64,000 nucleotides of DNA from Kribbella sp. NBC_00382 (GCF_036067295.1 NZ_CP107954.1:7812001-7876000), one strand, 5' to 3'. Counted from the stretch's first letter, positions 16,901 to 25,684 are shown. Program-made: numbers and translations. Notes: generated by a model from the sequence alone, not told the origin.

Positions 16901-18529
16901 CTACATCACGCCTAGTCGGGCCAGCGGTTCGACTAGCTCTTTCTCCTCGTACGAGAGGTGGGAGAGCAGGGTGTCGTCGAGGAGGTCTACGGCGGCTCGG
17001 AGGGTGTCGATGGTGCCGGAGCCGTCTACTAGGGCTACCAGCGCCTTGTCGACGCCTTCGAGGACGTCGTGGATGATCAGGTGCTCTTCCTGGAGGCGGT
17101 TGACCACTGGGGTCAGGGACGGGTCTGCTCGGCGCAGGCGGGGGAAGAGTGCTGCGTCCTCGATCGAGTGGTGTGTGGTGACCAGGCGGCAGTAGGTCTC
17201 GCAGTAGACGCCTAGGGTCCAGTTGTTCTGGCGCATGGTCATGGTGTTGATGTGGTTGCGCGCTTGGCCGACGCCTAGCGAGCCGGCGGCTACCTGTTCC
17301 ACCAGGTCGCGGATCTGCTCGAGCTCGGCTCGCAGGTGGTCGTGTACCTGGATCAGGTGCTCGCCCGACGCCAACTGCTCCGGCGTGTAGACACGTGTGG
17401 GGTCCAGAGCAGGTCCGGTCGGCCGCTCCGACTCATCCAGCACCTGTACTCCGCTCCGCTTCGCGGAGGGCGCCGGCGTCGGCACCACGCTGAAGTTCGA
17501 GCCGGGGACTCCGGTGGTGCCGGTAGAGGTGGTCGCGCCAGCTCCAGCGGTGGTGCCGGTGGCGGTGCTGCCAGAGCCGGTGGTGGCGGCTCCAGTGGCG
17601 GCCGGGTGGGCGCCTGCGGAGGGGGCCGGTGAGGTGTTGGCCGCTGTGGTGGCGCGAGCTGCAACCACGGACTCTCGTACTGCGGGGGCGACCTCGGCGA
17701 AGCGGCGGATGTCTTCCGGGTTGTCTGAGGCGAGGATGTAGGTGCTCATGCCCTCGGTCAGGGTCAGTTCGGTGAGTTGGTCGATCCAGACGTCTTCCCC
17801 GCCCTGCAGGAAGCCGCCGCGGCCGTCGAAGCGGCCGGAGATGTTGTAGAGCCGGCGCACCGCTGACGGGTCACGGCCGGCCGCCACCGCAGCCTCGTCG
17901 ATGAGCTTGTTGAGGGCAGGAAGCTCCTCCGGCGGCACATAGGCGCTAGAAGGCAGCCACCCATCAGCAAGCCGACCAGTGACCCCCAGCATCCGTGGCT
18001 TGTAGGCCCCCAGCCAGATCTGCACATCATGTGAAGGCGCAGGCCCCCGCTTAGCCCCAGCGACCGTGTAGTGCTTACCGGCCAGCCGGATACCGCCAGT
18101 ACCGCCAGCCCAGACCTCGCGAATGATCGCAATGGCCTCCTCCAGCGCCTCAATGCTCTCCCCCGCCGTCAGCCGAGGCCCACCGTTGGCAGCAACCGCC
18201 TCCAGGAACCCACCGGCCCCCAACCCAAGCTCCACTCGCCCGCCGGTGATCCGGTCCAGCGTGGCGACACTGCGGGCCAGTACGACCGGGTGCCGCAGCG
18301 GCAGGTTGGCGACGTTGGTGGAGACCGACACGGACTGCGTGTGGGCCGCGATGACCGACAGCAGCGTCCACGCGTCCAGCAGCCGCGGCTGGTACGGGTG
18401 ATCCTGGACGGTCACCAGGTCGAGCCCGACCTGCTCGGTCAGCTGCGCCAGCGCGATCACCCGCTCGGCGTCCTCGACATCCGGCGTCAGGAACGTGCCG
18501 AAGACCAGCTCGTGCCCGTAGTCCATCAT
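16901..18529 (-). CDS. Luciferase-like (LLM) oxidoreductase fused to a hemerythrin domain (542 aa)
   Basis: Residues 1-290 are a TIM-barrel flavin/F420-dependent oxidoreductase: FGTFLTPDVED start, VTVQDHP, GGRVELGLGAGG and PEDIRRFAE are all typical. Residues 293-348 are a Thr/Gly/Ala-rich flexible linker. Residues 380-540 are a hemerythrin HHE domain with candidate iron ligands His396/398, His453 or 454 with Glu457, His483 and His487, and His524 with Glu528. The fusion puts a reductase next to a di-iron oxygen, NO or peroxide sensor. The gene diverges from a MarR gene across two matching operators. Start may be the first or second ATG (18529 or 18526). Confidence 0.9.
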   Translation of the reverse strand: MMDYGHELVFGTFLTPDVEDAERVIALAQLTEQVGLDLVTVQDHPYQPRLLDAWTLLSVIAAHTQSVSVSTNVANLPLRHPVVLARSVATLDRITGGRVELGLGAGGFLEAVAANGGPRLTAGESIEALEEAIAIIREVWAGGTGGIRLAGKHYTVAGAKRGPAPSHDVQIWLGAYKPRMLGVTGRLADGWLPSSAYVPPEELPALNKLIDEAAVAAGRDPSAVRRLYNISGRFDGRGGFLQGGEDVWIDQLTELTLTEGMSTYILASDNPEDIRRFAEVAPAVRESVVAARATTAANTSPAPSAGAHPAATGAATTGSGSTATGTTAGAGATTSTGTTGVPGSNFSVVPTPAPSAKRSGVQVLDESERPTGPALDPTRVYTPEQLASGEHLIQVHDHLRAELEQIRDLVEQVAAGSLGVGQARNHINTMTMRQNNWTLGVYCETYCRLVTTHHSIEDAALFPRLRRADPSLTPVVNRLQEEHLIIHDVLEGVDKALVALVDGSGTIDTLRAAVDLLDDTLLSHLSYEEKELVEPLARLGVM

Positions 18530-18548
18530 CCACCTCTACCCTAAGTAG

Positions 18549-18561
18549 TTCGTGCCACGTA
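18549..18561. promoter_or_regulatory. MarR operator, copy 1
   Basis: TTCGTGCCACGTA, one mismatch from the perfect 6-1-6 palindrome of copy 2. It lies just upstream of the hemerythrin fusion gene start and includes the GTG at 18552, which argues against that codon as the MarR start. A TAATATT element overlaps its right side. Confidence 0.75.
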
Positions 18562-18585
18562 ATATTGACCCGACGAACAAATTAC

Positions 18586-18598
18586 TTCGTGCCACGAA
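18586..18598. promoter_or_regulatory. MarR operator, copy 2
   Basis: TTCGTGCCACGAA is a perfect 6-base inverted repeat about one central base. It sits 37 bases from copy 1 and 22 bases before the MarR start, within the shared divergent promoter region. MarR dimers bind such short palindromes, so autoregulation and control of the fusion gene are likely. Confidence 0.8.
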
Positions 18599-18620
18599 CA
18601 ATCACAAGTGGGGAGCCGCC

Positions 18621-19052
18621 GTGAAGGAGACCCCGGGCGCCGCCAACGGGCTGGTCCGGTTGACGTTCCTCGTGCAGAACCTGTACGCCGAGGTCGGCCG
18701 CGACTGTGATCTCACCGCGGCCCAGGCGCAGATGCTGTGTTCCCTGGCGGACCGTTCGATCGGGATGGCCGAGCTGTCCGGCATGCTCTGCCTCGAGCGC
18801 TCCAGCCTGACCGGATTGGTCGACCGCGCCCAGCAACGCGGCCTGGTCGCCCGCGAGAACGATCCCCACGACCGTCGCGCGGTCAACGTCACGCTGACCC
18901 CGGAAGGCTCTAAGGCCCTCCACCGCTTCAACGACGAGCTCACCGAGCGTCTGGAGAAGCTGCTCGCCCAGCTCCCCGCCACCGAACGCGACAGGTTCGC
19001 CAAGACTCTCAGCCGAGTCATTGCCGACGCACCCGCCGTGTTCGCAGACTAG
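18621..19052 (+). CDS. MarR family transcriptional regulator (143 aa)
   Basis: Winged-helix repressor: LTAAQAQMLCSLADR, then the recognition region MAELSGMLCLERSSLTGLVDR and the wing ENDPHDRRAVNVTLTPEG are hallmark MarR segments. GTG 18621 is preferred over the annotated-length start at 18552 because GGGGAG lies 5 bases upstream and the longer form would begin inside an operator. Two Cys (near residues 33 and 57) could sense oxidants, but this is speculation. It likely controls the divergent oxidoreductase-hemerythrin gene and itself; the next gene starts 4 bases after its stop. Confidence 0.9.
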   Translation: MKETPGAANGLVRLTFLVQNLYAEVGRDCDLTAAQAQMLCSLADRSIGMAELSGMLCLERSSLTGLVDRAQQRGLVARENDPHDRRAVNVTLTPEGSKALHRFNDELTERLEKLLAQLPATERDRFAKTLSRVIADAPAVFAD

Positions 19053-19056
19053 CCGG

Positions 19057-19980
19057 ATGATCCTCACCAGTGCGCTCCAGGCGATCGGCAACACCCCACT
19101 GGTCCGACTGCAGCGCATAGTGCCGGACAACTCAGCACAGGTCCTGGTCAAGCTGGAGGGCGGCAACCCGACCGGCAGCTACAAGGACCGGATGGCCCTG
19201 GCGATGATCGAGGGAGCCGAGCGCCGCAACGAACTGCAGCCGGGCCAGCGCGTAGTGGAGTTCACTGGCGGGAGTACCGGCTCTTCGCTCGCCTTCATCT
19301 GTGCAGTGAAGGGTTATCCGCTGTCAGTCGTCTCGTCGGACGCCTTCTCGCCGGAGAAGCTCCGGACCATGCAGGCGTTCGGTGCCGACCTAGTAGTGGT
19401 CCCTAGCGACCAGGGCCGGATCACTCCCGACCTGTTCGTCCGGATGCGCCACGAGGTCGACCAGATCGTCGCACGCGACAACGCCTTCTGGACGGACCAG
19501 TTCAACAACGAGGACGCCCTGGACGGCTATGCGGTCCTAGGCCAGGAGATCCTCGACCAGACGGCCGGTACTGCGCTGCACACCTTCTGCGCAGCCGTCG
19601 GCACCGGCGGCATGCTGGTCGGCGTGGCACGGACCATCCGCCCACACCTCAACCGCATAGTCGCACTGGAGCCGGCAAGCTCTCCCGCTCTCACAAAGGG
19701 CTTCGGCGGCTCACACCGTGTCGAAGGCACTGCGACCGGCACCGTCCCACCCCTGCTCAGAGAAGGCGCCTACGACGAGGCCAGAGCAGTAGAGGAGTCT
19801 GAGGCCCGCGAACTGGTGAAGGACCTGTCGCGCAGGGAAGGCGTCTTCGCCGGTACTTCGTCCGCGCTCAACGTCCTCGGAGCGATCCAATTGGCGTCAG
19901 AGCTGGAGCCAGACCAGGCAGTCGTGACCGTAGCCGCCGACACCGGCCTCAAGTACCTAGCCGGCGACCTCTACCTCTGA
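19057..19980 (+). CDS. Cysteine-synthase-like PLP enzyme (307 aa)
   Basis: Fold-type II PLP protein: IGNTPLVRL start, GGNPTGSYKDRMA with the PLP lysine, the GGSTGSS phosphate or substrate loop, and AVGTGGMLVGVART. These match O-acetylserine sulfhydrylase and cystathionine beta-synthase-like proteins. Start ATG 19057 lies 4 bases after the MarR stop, so it is probably in the MarR operon. The last 24 bases overlap the convergent BTAD regulator gene. Exact substrate cannot be told from sequence. Confidence 0.9.
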   Translation: MILTSALQAIGNTPLVRLQRIVPDNSAQVLVKLEGGNPTGSYKDRMALAMIEGAERRNELQPGQRVVEFTGGSTGSSLAFICAVKGYPLSVVSSDAFSPEKLRTMQAFGADLVVVPSDQGRITPDLFVRMRHEVDQIVARDNAFWTDQFNNEDALDGYAVLGQEILDQTAGTALHTFCAAVGTGGMLVGVARTIRPHLNRIVALEPASSPALTKGFGGSHRVEGTATGTVPPLLREGAYDEARAVEESEARELVKDLSRREGVFAGTSSALNVLGAIQLASELEPDQAVVTVAADTGLKYLAGDLYL

Positions 19981-22900
19981 GAACGCCTCTTCCAGCTCCA
20001 ACCGGCTACCTGCCCTGTACTGCGTATCGAACCCGTCCGCACCAAGTACTGCCCGAGCAGCACCCGCAGCCCGGTCGATGTCAGCCTGCTCGGCCGCAGT
20101 ACCCACATATCCCTCCGCAGCCCGTACCGTCGCCGCAACCCCCAACAGTCGAGCAGCCAGCGCCTTGTCATCGACGCATGCCGCAAGGCCCTCCAAGCTC
20201 CAGCACATCCCCCGCCGCGACTCGAACTCCTGCGAGACCCGGAACGCCTCCGCATGTAGTTCACGAGCGCGCATCAACGAACCGCGCTGCTCTAGCGCGT
20301 ACCCAAGCTCCACCAGCAGAACCGACAGGTACAGCACCGGCTCGTCCTGCTTACGCACCGCATCGAGCATCGCCTGCAACCGCTGCTCAGCCACCTCCAA
20401 GTCACCCGAGCGACGAGCCCCGAACCCGAGTACGAGCTCCGCCAACACCTGGGTCGACCGGTGCCCCTGCTCTGTCGCCAACCGCAACGCCCGCTCGCCA
20501 TAGGCCTCTGCCTCGGCATACGACCCCTGCCGCAGCGCAGTCCATCCGAGCCACCCCAGCTCCCCCGCCACCTCCGGCCAGAGGTCGAGCGACTCAGCCA
20601 TCTCGAGCCCCTCGGCGTGCAGCCGCGCAGCCTCGTCGAAGTCGCCGTTCAGCTCCGCCAGAGCCCCAAGCCAACCAGTGGCCTGCAGCAGACCCCAGTG
20701 GTCACCCACTAGCCGGAACAGCCGAGCACTCTCAGCAGCATCGCTCTCCAGTGCCTTCAGGTCGGTACGGACATGCGCATGCTTCGCCCGAGCCACCAAC
20801 ACTGCCGCGATGCCCCACTGATCCCCGGCAGCCTCGAAGGCAGCCAGCGCATGCTCCAGCATCGCCAGGCAGGCAGCAAGGTCGCCGGAATCGCTTGCAG
20901 TAAAGGCAATCCACCATTCTGCCCGCGGACCAGCATCCCGGACCCACTCCCGCACAACAGCCGCACCGACGTCCCCCTGGGCATACATAAACCCAGCAAG
21001 CCAAGCAGTGGCCTTCGGCGACGACGGTAGAGCCTCCAGGGACCGCCGGGCCTCAGCAAACCGCCCGCGAAGGAACCAGTACCAAGCAAGCGCATCCGCG
21101 AGCCGCTCAGCCAGCAACAGGTCGCCATCACCCACAGCACCGTCGAAAGCGCTCCGCAGGTTGCCGGCCTCGTCATCTAGCCGCTGCAGCCATCTACTCT
21201 GCGAAGGCCCGGTCAGATAGTCACGAGCCGTCTCAGCAAACTCCGTGTAGTACAAGCGATGCCGCTGCCGCACTGCCTCCAGCTCATCAGCTGCACGGAG
21301 CTTGTCCACGCAGTAGGCCGCCACCGACTCCAGCAGCCGGTACCGCGGCTCGTCCACCCCATGCACCGACACAACCAGCGACCGGTCGACCAGCCGCATC
21401 AGCACGTCCAGGACATCGACCCCGTCCTCAGAACACACCTGCTCGGCCGCTTCCGCAGTACAGCCATCTGTCTGTACTGCGAGCCGCCGCAGCACTGTCT
21501 GCTCCGGGCCAGACAGCAGATCCCAGCTCCAGTCGATCATCGCCATCAACGTCTGCTGCCGAGGCGCAGCACCCCGATGCCCAGTAGCAAGCAACCGGAA
21601 CCGATCATCCAGCCGAGCCACCAACCCCTGTACTCCCAGCGCCCGCACCCGCGTAGCGGCCAGCTCCAACGCCAACGGGATCCCGTCGAGCCGCCGGCAG
21701 AGCACAGACACCGCAGCAGCCGACTCCTCATCCAAGGAGAACCCACGATCCGCCGCAGCAGCCCTAGCCACGAACAACTGCACGGCAGCCGACCCATGAA
21801 GCTCAGACAGCTCAGCAGCCGGAGCAGGCACCTCTAGGGGCGGCACACTCCACACCGCCTCCCCCCTGAGCCCCAGCGGCTCCCGACTGGTCGCCAGCAC
21901 GCGCAACCCTGGTGCAGCAGCCAGCAATTCGTCGACCAGCGCCGCAGCGGCCTCCACCACGTGCTCACAGTTGTCCAGCACCAAAAGCAGCTCCAACGAC
22001 GCCAGCGCAGCAACCAGTCCCCCGGTCCCAGCCGAGTCCCGCAGATCCAGCGCAGCCTGTACTGCGTCCGCCAGCGACCCGCGCACGTCCAGCGCATCAG
22101 GAGCGACGGCCGCCAACTCCACGAGCACCACCCCATCGGGGAAGGCGAGCCCATCGGCTGCGGCGAGCGCCAGCCGGGTCTTGCCCACTCCCCCAGGACC
22201 GGTCAGCGTGACCAGCCGATCGGAGTACAGGCGGCTCTGGATGTCGGTGACTGCCTCTGTGCGGCCGACCAGCTCGGTCACGGCTGCCGGTAGGTTGCTC
22301 CGGCGCCTGGCCTGGGGCAGCTCCTGGGTCAGGATCGACTGCTGCAGCTCGGCCAGCTCAGGAGTCGGGTCCAGGCCGAGCTCGTCGGCTAGCAGCGTCC
22401 GCAGCTGCTCGTAGCTCTCCAGCGCCTCGCTCTGCCGGCCGGCGCGGTACAGCGCCTTCAGATGCACTGCACGGAGTCGCTCCCGCAGCGGGTGCTCCGA
22501 CAGGACGTCAGCCACTTCACCGATGAGTGCGTTGTGATCGCCCCGCGCCAGCCGCGCTTCGAAGTAGTCCTCCGTAGCTGTCAGCCGCTGCTCGCTCAGC
22601 CGCGCCACAGCGGTCTCCACGAACGCCTCGTCCGCGAAGTCCGCGTACGCCGGTCCACGCCACAGCGCGAGCGCCTCCTCGAGCCTGCCGCGCTCAAGAT
22701 GCGCAGCAAAGCCCAGTGCGTCGTACGAGCCGCTGTCGACCTTCAGCGAGTACCCAGCGGGCCCGGAGACGACCAGTGCGCGGCTACCCGGCTCCGCGTC
22801 CTCGAAGGCTCGGCGGAGCTGGGACACCTTCGCGGAGAGCGTCCCGGCCGGGTTGCCCGGCAGGTCCTCGCCCCAGAGGTCGTCGATCAAGCGGTCCGCA

Positions 22901-23025
22901 GGTACCGGCCGCCCCTCGTGCACGAGCAGGTCAGCCAACAGCGCACGCACCTTCAGGCCCGGGACGGTGACCGGCTCGCCACTGTCCGTCCAGGCCGTCA
23001 CCGGTCCGAGCACCCCGAAACGCAT
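19957..23025 (-). CDS. AfsR/BTAD-type regulator with NB-ARC ATPase and TPR repeats (1022 aa)
   Basis: ATG 23025 begins MRFGVLGPVTAW, the start of an OmpR-type winged-helix DNA-binding domain of SARP regulators; a BTAD helical domain follows (to about 240). Walker A LTGPGGVGKTRLAL is near residue 275, LLLVLDNCEH is the Walker B/NB-ARC motif, and ATSREPLGLRGE follows. The C-terminal half is Leu/Ala/Glu-rich helical TPR-like repeats. Such proteins activate secondary metabolism or stress genes using ATP. Its 3' end overlaps the cysteine-synthase-like gene by 24 bases. Its promoter region is shared with the flavin reductase gene. Confidence 0.9.
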   Translation of the reverse strand: MRFGVLGPVTAWTDSGEPVTVPGLKVRALLADLLVHEGRPVPADRLIDDLWGEDLPGNPAGTLSAKVSQLRRAFEDAEPGSRALVVSGPAGYSLKVDSGSYDALGFAAHLERGRLEEALALWRGPAYADFADEAFVETAVARLSEQRLTATEDYFEARLARGDHNALIGEVADVLSEHPLRERLRAVHLKALYRAGRQSEALESYEQLRTLLADELGLDPTPELAELQQSILTQELPQARRRSNLPAAVTELVGRTEAVTDIQSRLYSDRLVTLTGPGGVGKTRLALAAADGLAFPDGVVLVELAAVAPDALDVRGSLADAVQAALDLRDSAGTGGLVAALASLELLLVLDNCEHVVEAAAALVDELLAAAPGLRVLATSREPLGLRGEAVWSVPPLEVPAPAAELSELHGSAAVQLFVARAAAADRGFSLDEESAAAVSVLCRRLDGIPLALELAATRVRALGVQGLVARLDDRFRLLATGHRGAAPRQQTLMAMIDWSWDLLSGPEQTVLRRLAVQTDGCTAEAAEQVCSEDGVDVLDVLMRLVDRSLVVSVHGVDEPRYRLLESVAAYCVDKLRAADELEAVRQRHRLYYTEFAETARDYLTGPSQSRWLQRLDDEAGNLRSAFDGAVGDGDLLLAERLADALAWYWFLRGRFAEARRSLEALPSSPKATAWLAGFMYAQGDVGAAVVREWVRDAGPRAEWWIAFTASDSGDLAACLAMLEHALAAFEAAGDQWGIAAVLVARAKHAHVRTDLKALESDAAESARLFRLVGDHWGLLQATGWLGALAELNGDFDEAARLHAEGLEMAESLDLWPEVAGELGWLGWTALRQGSYAEAEAYGERALRLATEQGHRSTQVLAELVLGFGARRSGDLEVAEQRLQAMLDAVRKQDEPVLYLSVLLVELGYALEQRGSLMRARELHAEAFRVSQEFESRRGMCWSLEGLAACVDDKALAARLLGVAATVRAAEGYVGTAAEQADIDRAAGAARAVLGADGFDTQYRAGSRLELEEAFSEVEVAG

Positions 23026-23134
23026 GAGGCGCACTCTATTCCGGCGGGGCGCCAACAGACCGGAAAGAAACCGTAAACCCCCTCAGGCAGAGTCTTCCTC
23101 AACAGCAACGGACGGCAGGAGGAGGTGAGCAGGC

Positions 23135-23710
23135 ATGAACCTACGACTCGCAGTGATCATCGGCAGTACCCGCCACGGGCGGTTCGGGCCGACAGTGGCC
23201 GACTGGTTCGCCCAGCAGGCGGCCAAGCGCGCCGACCTCGACATAGACGTCGTAGACCTGGCCACTGCGAACCTCCCCCAGACACTGCCCGACACCGACG
23301 AGCCCACGCCCGCCGCGGTCGCAGTACTGGCTCCACGGCTCGCTGCCGCGGATGCGTTCGCTGTGGTGACGCCGGAGTACAACAGCAGCTTCCCGGCGCC
23401 GCTGAAGACCGCACTGGACTGGTACTACGAGGAGTGGCACGCCAAGCCGGTCGCCATCGTGGCCTACGGCCGCGAGACCGGAGGCCTGCTAGCCGCTGCG
23501 CAACTACGGCAGGTCTTCACCGAGCTGCAGGCAGTAGCGATCCGCAACACCGTCACCCTGCCCTGCTACTGGGAGCAGTTCGCCGCAGACGGCAGCTGGC
23601 CCCGCCCCGGCTCCGGCTACGACGCCACCGCCAAGAACACGCTCGACCAGCTCGTCTGGTGGGCCAACGCACTCCGGGCCGCCCGCATCAAGCAGCCCTA
23701 CCAACCCTGA
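23135..23710 (+). CDS. NADPH-dependent FMN reductase family protein (191 aa)
   Basis: Flavodoxin-like fold: starts LRLAVIIGSTRHGRFGPTV, the FMN phosphate loop (GSTR), then VTPEYNSSFPAPLKTALDW, which is the diagnostic second motif, and VAYGRETGG. AGGAGG lies 10 bases before ATG 23135. It diverges from the BTAD regulator with 109 bases between and is followed after 27 bases by a DHFR-like gene, so both may be one transcript. It likely reduces flavin or quinone substrates with NAD(P)H. Confidence 0.9.
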   Translation: MNLRLAVIIGSTRHGRFGPTVADWFAQQAAKRADLDIDVVDLATANLPQTLPDTDEPTPAAVAVLAPRLAAADAFAVVTPEYNSSFPAPLKTALDWYYEEWHAKPVAIVAYGRETGGLLAAAQLRQVFTELQAVAIRNTVTLPCYWEQFAADGSWPRPGSGYDATAKNTLDQLVWWANALRAARIKQPYQP

Positions 23711-23737
23711 AACCACGCAACAGAGAAAGGCAAGACC

Positions 23738-24274
23738 ATGCGCAAGATCATCGAGTCCACCTTCGTCACCCTCAACGGCAGCATCTCCGACCCGCAGAAC
23801 TGGAGCCCGCCGTACTGGGACGAGGACCACTTCGGCTACTCCGCGAAGCTGATGGAGAACGCCGAGGCCCTGCTGCTCGGCCGGGTCACCTACGAAGGCT
23901 TCGCCGAGGCCTGGTCGCAGCGCGACGGCGAGATGGCCGACATGTTCAACAACCTGCCGAAGTACGTCGCGTCCCGGACGCTGACCGACACCACCTGGAA
24001 CGCCGAACTGCTCGAAGGCGATGCGGCCGAGGCGGTCCGGAAGCTGAAGGAGACCGACGGCGGCGACCTGATCAAGTTCGGTACCGGCTCGTTCTCGCAG
24101 ACGCTGCTCGAGCACAAGCTGGTCGACGAGTACCACTTCTGGGTCTTCCCGGTACTCGCCGACGGTGACCAGCTCTTCGCGGAGTCGAAGGTCGGCATCA
24201 ACCACCTCGAGCTGCTCGGCACCACCACCTTCAAGTCCGGCATCGTCGTCCACAAGCTGGCGCCGAAAGCCTGA
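23738..24274 (+). CDS. Dihydrofolate reductase/RibD C-terminal family protein (178 aa)
   Basis: Starts MRKIIESTFVTLNGSISDP, the usual opening of the RibD_C/YwjB-type reductases, with LLLGRVTYEGF and GTGSFSQTLLEHKLVDEYHF, the NADPH-binding strand and loop. AGAAAGG precedes the start. Paralogous to the gene at 28106-28663. A perfect hairpin follows at 24286. Physiological substrate unknown; such proteins are not the folate-pathway enzyme. Confidence 0.9.
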   Translation: MRKIIESTFVTLNGSISDPQNWSPPYWDEDHFGYSAKLMENAEALLLGRVTYEGFAEAWSQRDGEMADMFNNLPKYVASRTLTDTTWNAELLEGDAAEAVRKLKETDGGDLIKFGTGSFSQTLLEHKLVDEYHFWVFPVLADGDQLFAESKVGINHLELLGTTTFKSGIVVHKLAPKA

Positions 24275-24285
24275 CGTACCGCGCG

Positions 24286-24318
24286 AACGCCCGGACCCCC
24301 GCGGGGGGCCGGGCGTTT
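24286..24318 (+). terminator. Rho-independent-type hairpin after the DHFR-like gene
   Basis: Arms AACGCCCGG (24286-24294) and CCGGGCGTT (24309-24317) pair perfectly; the inner ACCCCC/GGGGGG region extends the stem. A short TTTCG follows rather than a long T run, as usual in high-GC actinomycetes. Confidence 0.8.
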
Positions 24319-24373
24319 CGTCGTTCCGGGATCGGGCACCGAAGTGACTTACTCAGAAGGGACTTGAGAACTG

Positions 24374-24946
24374 ATGGGAACCGTCATCACCATCATCGTC
24401 ATCGTCCTGGTGGTACTCGTCGCCGCGGCGGCCCTGTACACCTACCAGCGACGACGGACCGAGCAGCTCCAAGAGCGCTTCGGACCGGAGTACGAACGCA
24501 CGCTCGAGCAGTCGGGCGACCGCAAGGAGGCGTTGCGCGATCTGCGCGGCCGGGAGCAGCGCCGGGCCAAGCTCGACGTGCACCCGCTCAGTGGCGAGTC
24601 TGCCGAGCGGTACCGCGCAGAGTGGAGTGGACTGCAGAAGGACTTCGTGGACGCGCCTGGTGACGCCGTCGCGCAAGCAGACCGGCTGGTACTGCGCATG
24701 ATGCGCGAAGCCGGCTACCCGGTCGACGACTTCGACCAGCGCGCCGACGACATCTCCGTGGACCACCCGGAGGTCGCGCAGAACTACCGCCAGGCACACA
24801 GCATCGCTGTCGCCCAGACCCAGGGCCCTGTCGACACGGAAGACCTGCGGCAGGCAGTGACCGCGTACCGCCGCCTGGTAGTCGTCCTGCTCGAGAACCC
24901 CGCCGACCTGAACGGCCACACCGACACCAAGGAGCAGCACTCATGA
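24374..24946 (+). CDS. Membrane-anchored hypothetical protein, paralogous domain to next gene (190 aa)
   Basis: Residues 3-22 are one N-terminal transmembrane helix (VITIIVIVLVVLVAAAA), followed by a charged QRRRTEQLQERFGPEY segment. Residues 79-110 (RYRAEWSGLQKDFVDAP..) match residues 156-185 of the next protein in a W..(I/L)Q..FVD.P..AV..AD.LV pattern. This anchored form with an ERFGPEYERT segment is common in actinobacteria but has no known role. The stop overlaps the start of the next gene by 4 bases. Confidence 0.75.
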   Translation: MGTVITIIVIVLVVLVAAAALYTYQRRRTEQLQERFGPEYERTLEQSGDRKEALRDLRGREQRRAKLDVHPLSGESAERYRAEWSGLQKDFVDAPGDAVAQADRLVLRMMREAGYPVDDFDQRADDISVDHPEVAQNYRQAHSIAVAQTQGPVDTEDLRQAVTAYRRLVVVLLENPADLNGHTDTKEQHS

Positions 24947-25638
24947 CCAACGATCCCCTGGACCCCGCCACCGCCCCTTACCCGAGCGCCGGCGCCCGTG
25001 ACGCAGACACCACCCCGCCCTTCGACGTCGACCCGCGCAGCACGGAGCCCGGACACCCGGCACCGACTGCAGACTTCGGTACTACGGACGCCGACCGCCC
25101 GGACTACTCCGGCACTCCGGACGCCGAGTACGCCGGTACCCCGGACGCCAACTACTCCGGTACTCCGGACGCCCAGCGCCCCGAGTACTCCGTAGACCAG
25201 GTCGGCGACGACCAGGCGCCGCCGCACGCCACAGACCAGCCGCTTGCCGCCACGGACCAGCCCCTCGCCGCCACCGACGAGACGGCCTACACGACGGACG
25301 ACTCGGCGTACCCCGCGGACGCCGACGCCACCCCGACCGCCAGGAACGTCGAGGCGACCACCCCGAGCGCCGACGAGCCCCTGGTCCCCACCTCGGAAGG
25401 CGTGGACTTCAAGGCCCGCTGGGACGTCATCCAGCAAGGCTTCGTCGACGACCCGAGGTCCGCGGTGACCGACGCCGACAAGCTGGTCGGCGACGTCCTC
25501 GACCGTCTCTCCACCACCTTCGACGAGCAGCACCGCACGCTCGAAGGCCAGTGGTCGAACGGCGAGCCCGACACCGAGGCCCTCCGCTCCGCCCTCCAGC
25601 GCTACCGCGCCTTCTTCGAGCGCCTGCTGACCATCTGA
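24943..25638 (+). CDS. Repeat-rich hypothetical protein paired with 24374-24946 (231 aa)
   Basis: The first 150 residues are disordered, acidic and Pro/Thr/Asp-rich, with tandem Y(S/A)GTPDA units at about 55-77 and a double TDQPLAA at 97-110. The C-terminal 80 residues are a helical domain (DFKARWDVIQQGFVDDPRSA..) shared with the upstream gene. No signal peptide or membrane helix. ATG 24943 overlaps the upstream stop, so the proteins are made together and may interact through the shared domain. Function unknown. Confidence 0.75.
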   Translation: MTNDPLDPATAPYPSAGARDADTTPPFDVDPRSTEPGHPAPTADFGTTDADRPDYSGTPDAEYAGTPDANYSGTPDAQRPEYSVDQVGDDQAPPHATDQPLAATDQPLAATDETAYTTDDSAYPADADATPTARNVEATTPSADEPLVPTSEGVDFKARWDVIQQGFVDDPRSAVTDADKLVGDVLDRLSTTFDEQHRTLEGQWSNGEPDTEALRSALQRYRAFFERLLTI

Positions 25639-25647
25639 CCGGCTTTG

Positions 25648-25684
25648 CAGCTTGATGCACCGGCTCTGCATGTTGATGCAATAG
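25648..25684. repeat. Tandem TGCA-N6-TGCA motif upstream of the methyltransferase gene
   Basis: Two near-identical halves, each of form CCGGCT(T/C)TGCA(G/T)..TTGATGCA, follow one another about 20 bases apart. They lie between the stop at 25638 and the methyltransferase start at 25741, so they could be operator sites, though no regulator gene adjoins them. Confidence 0.45.
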
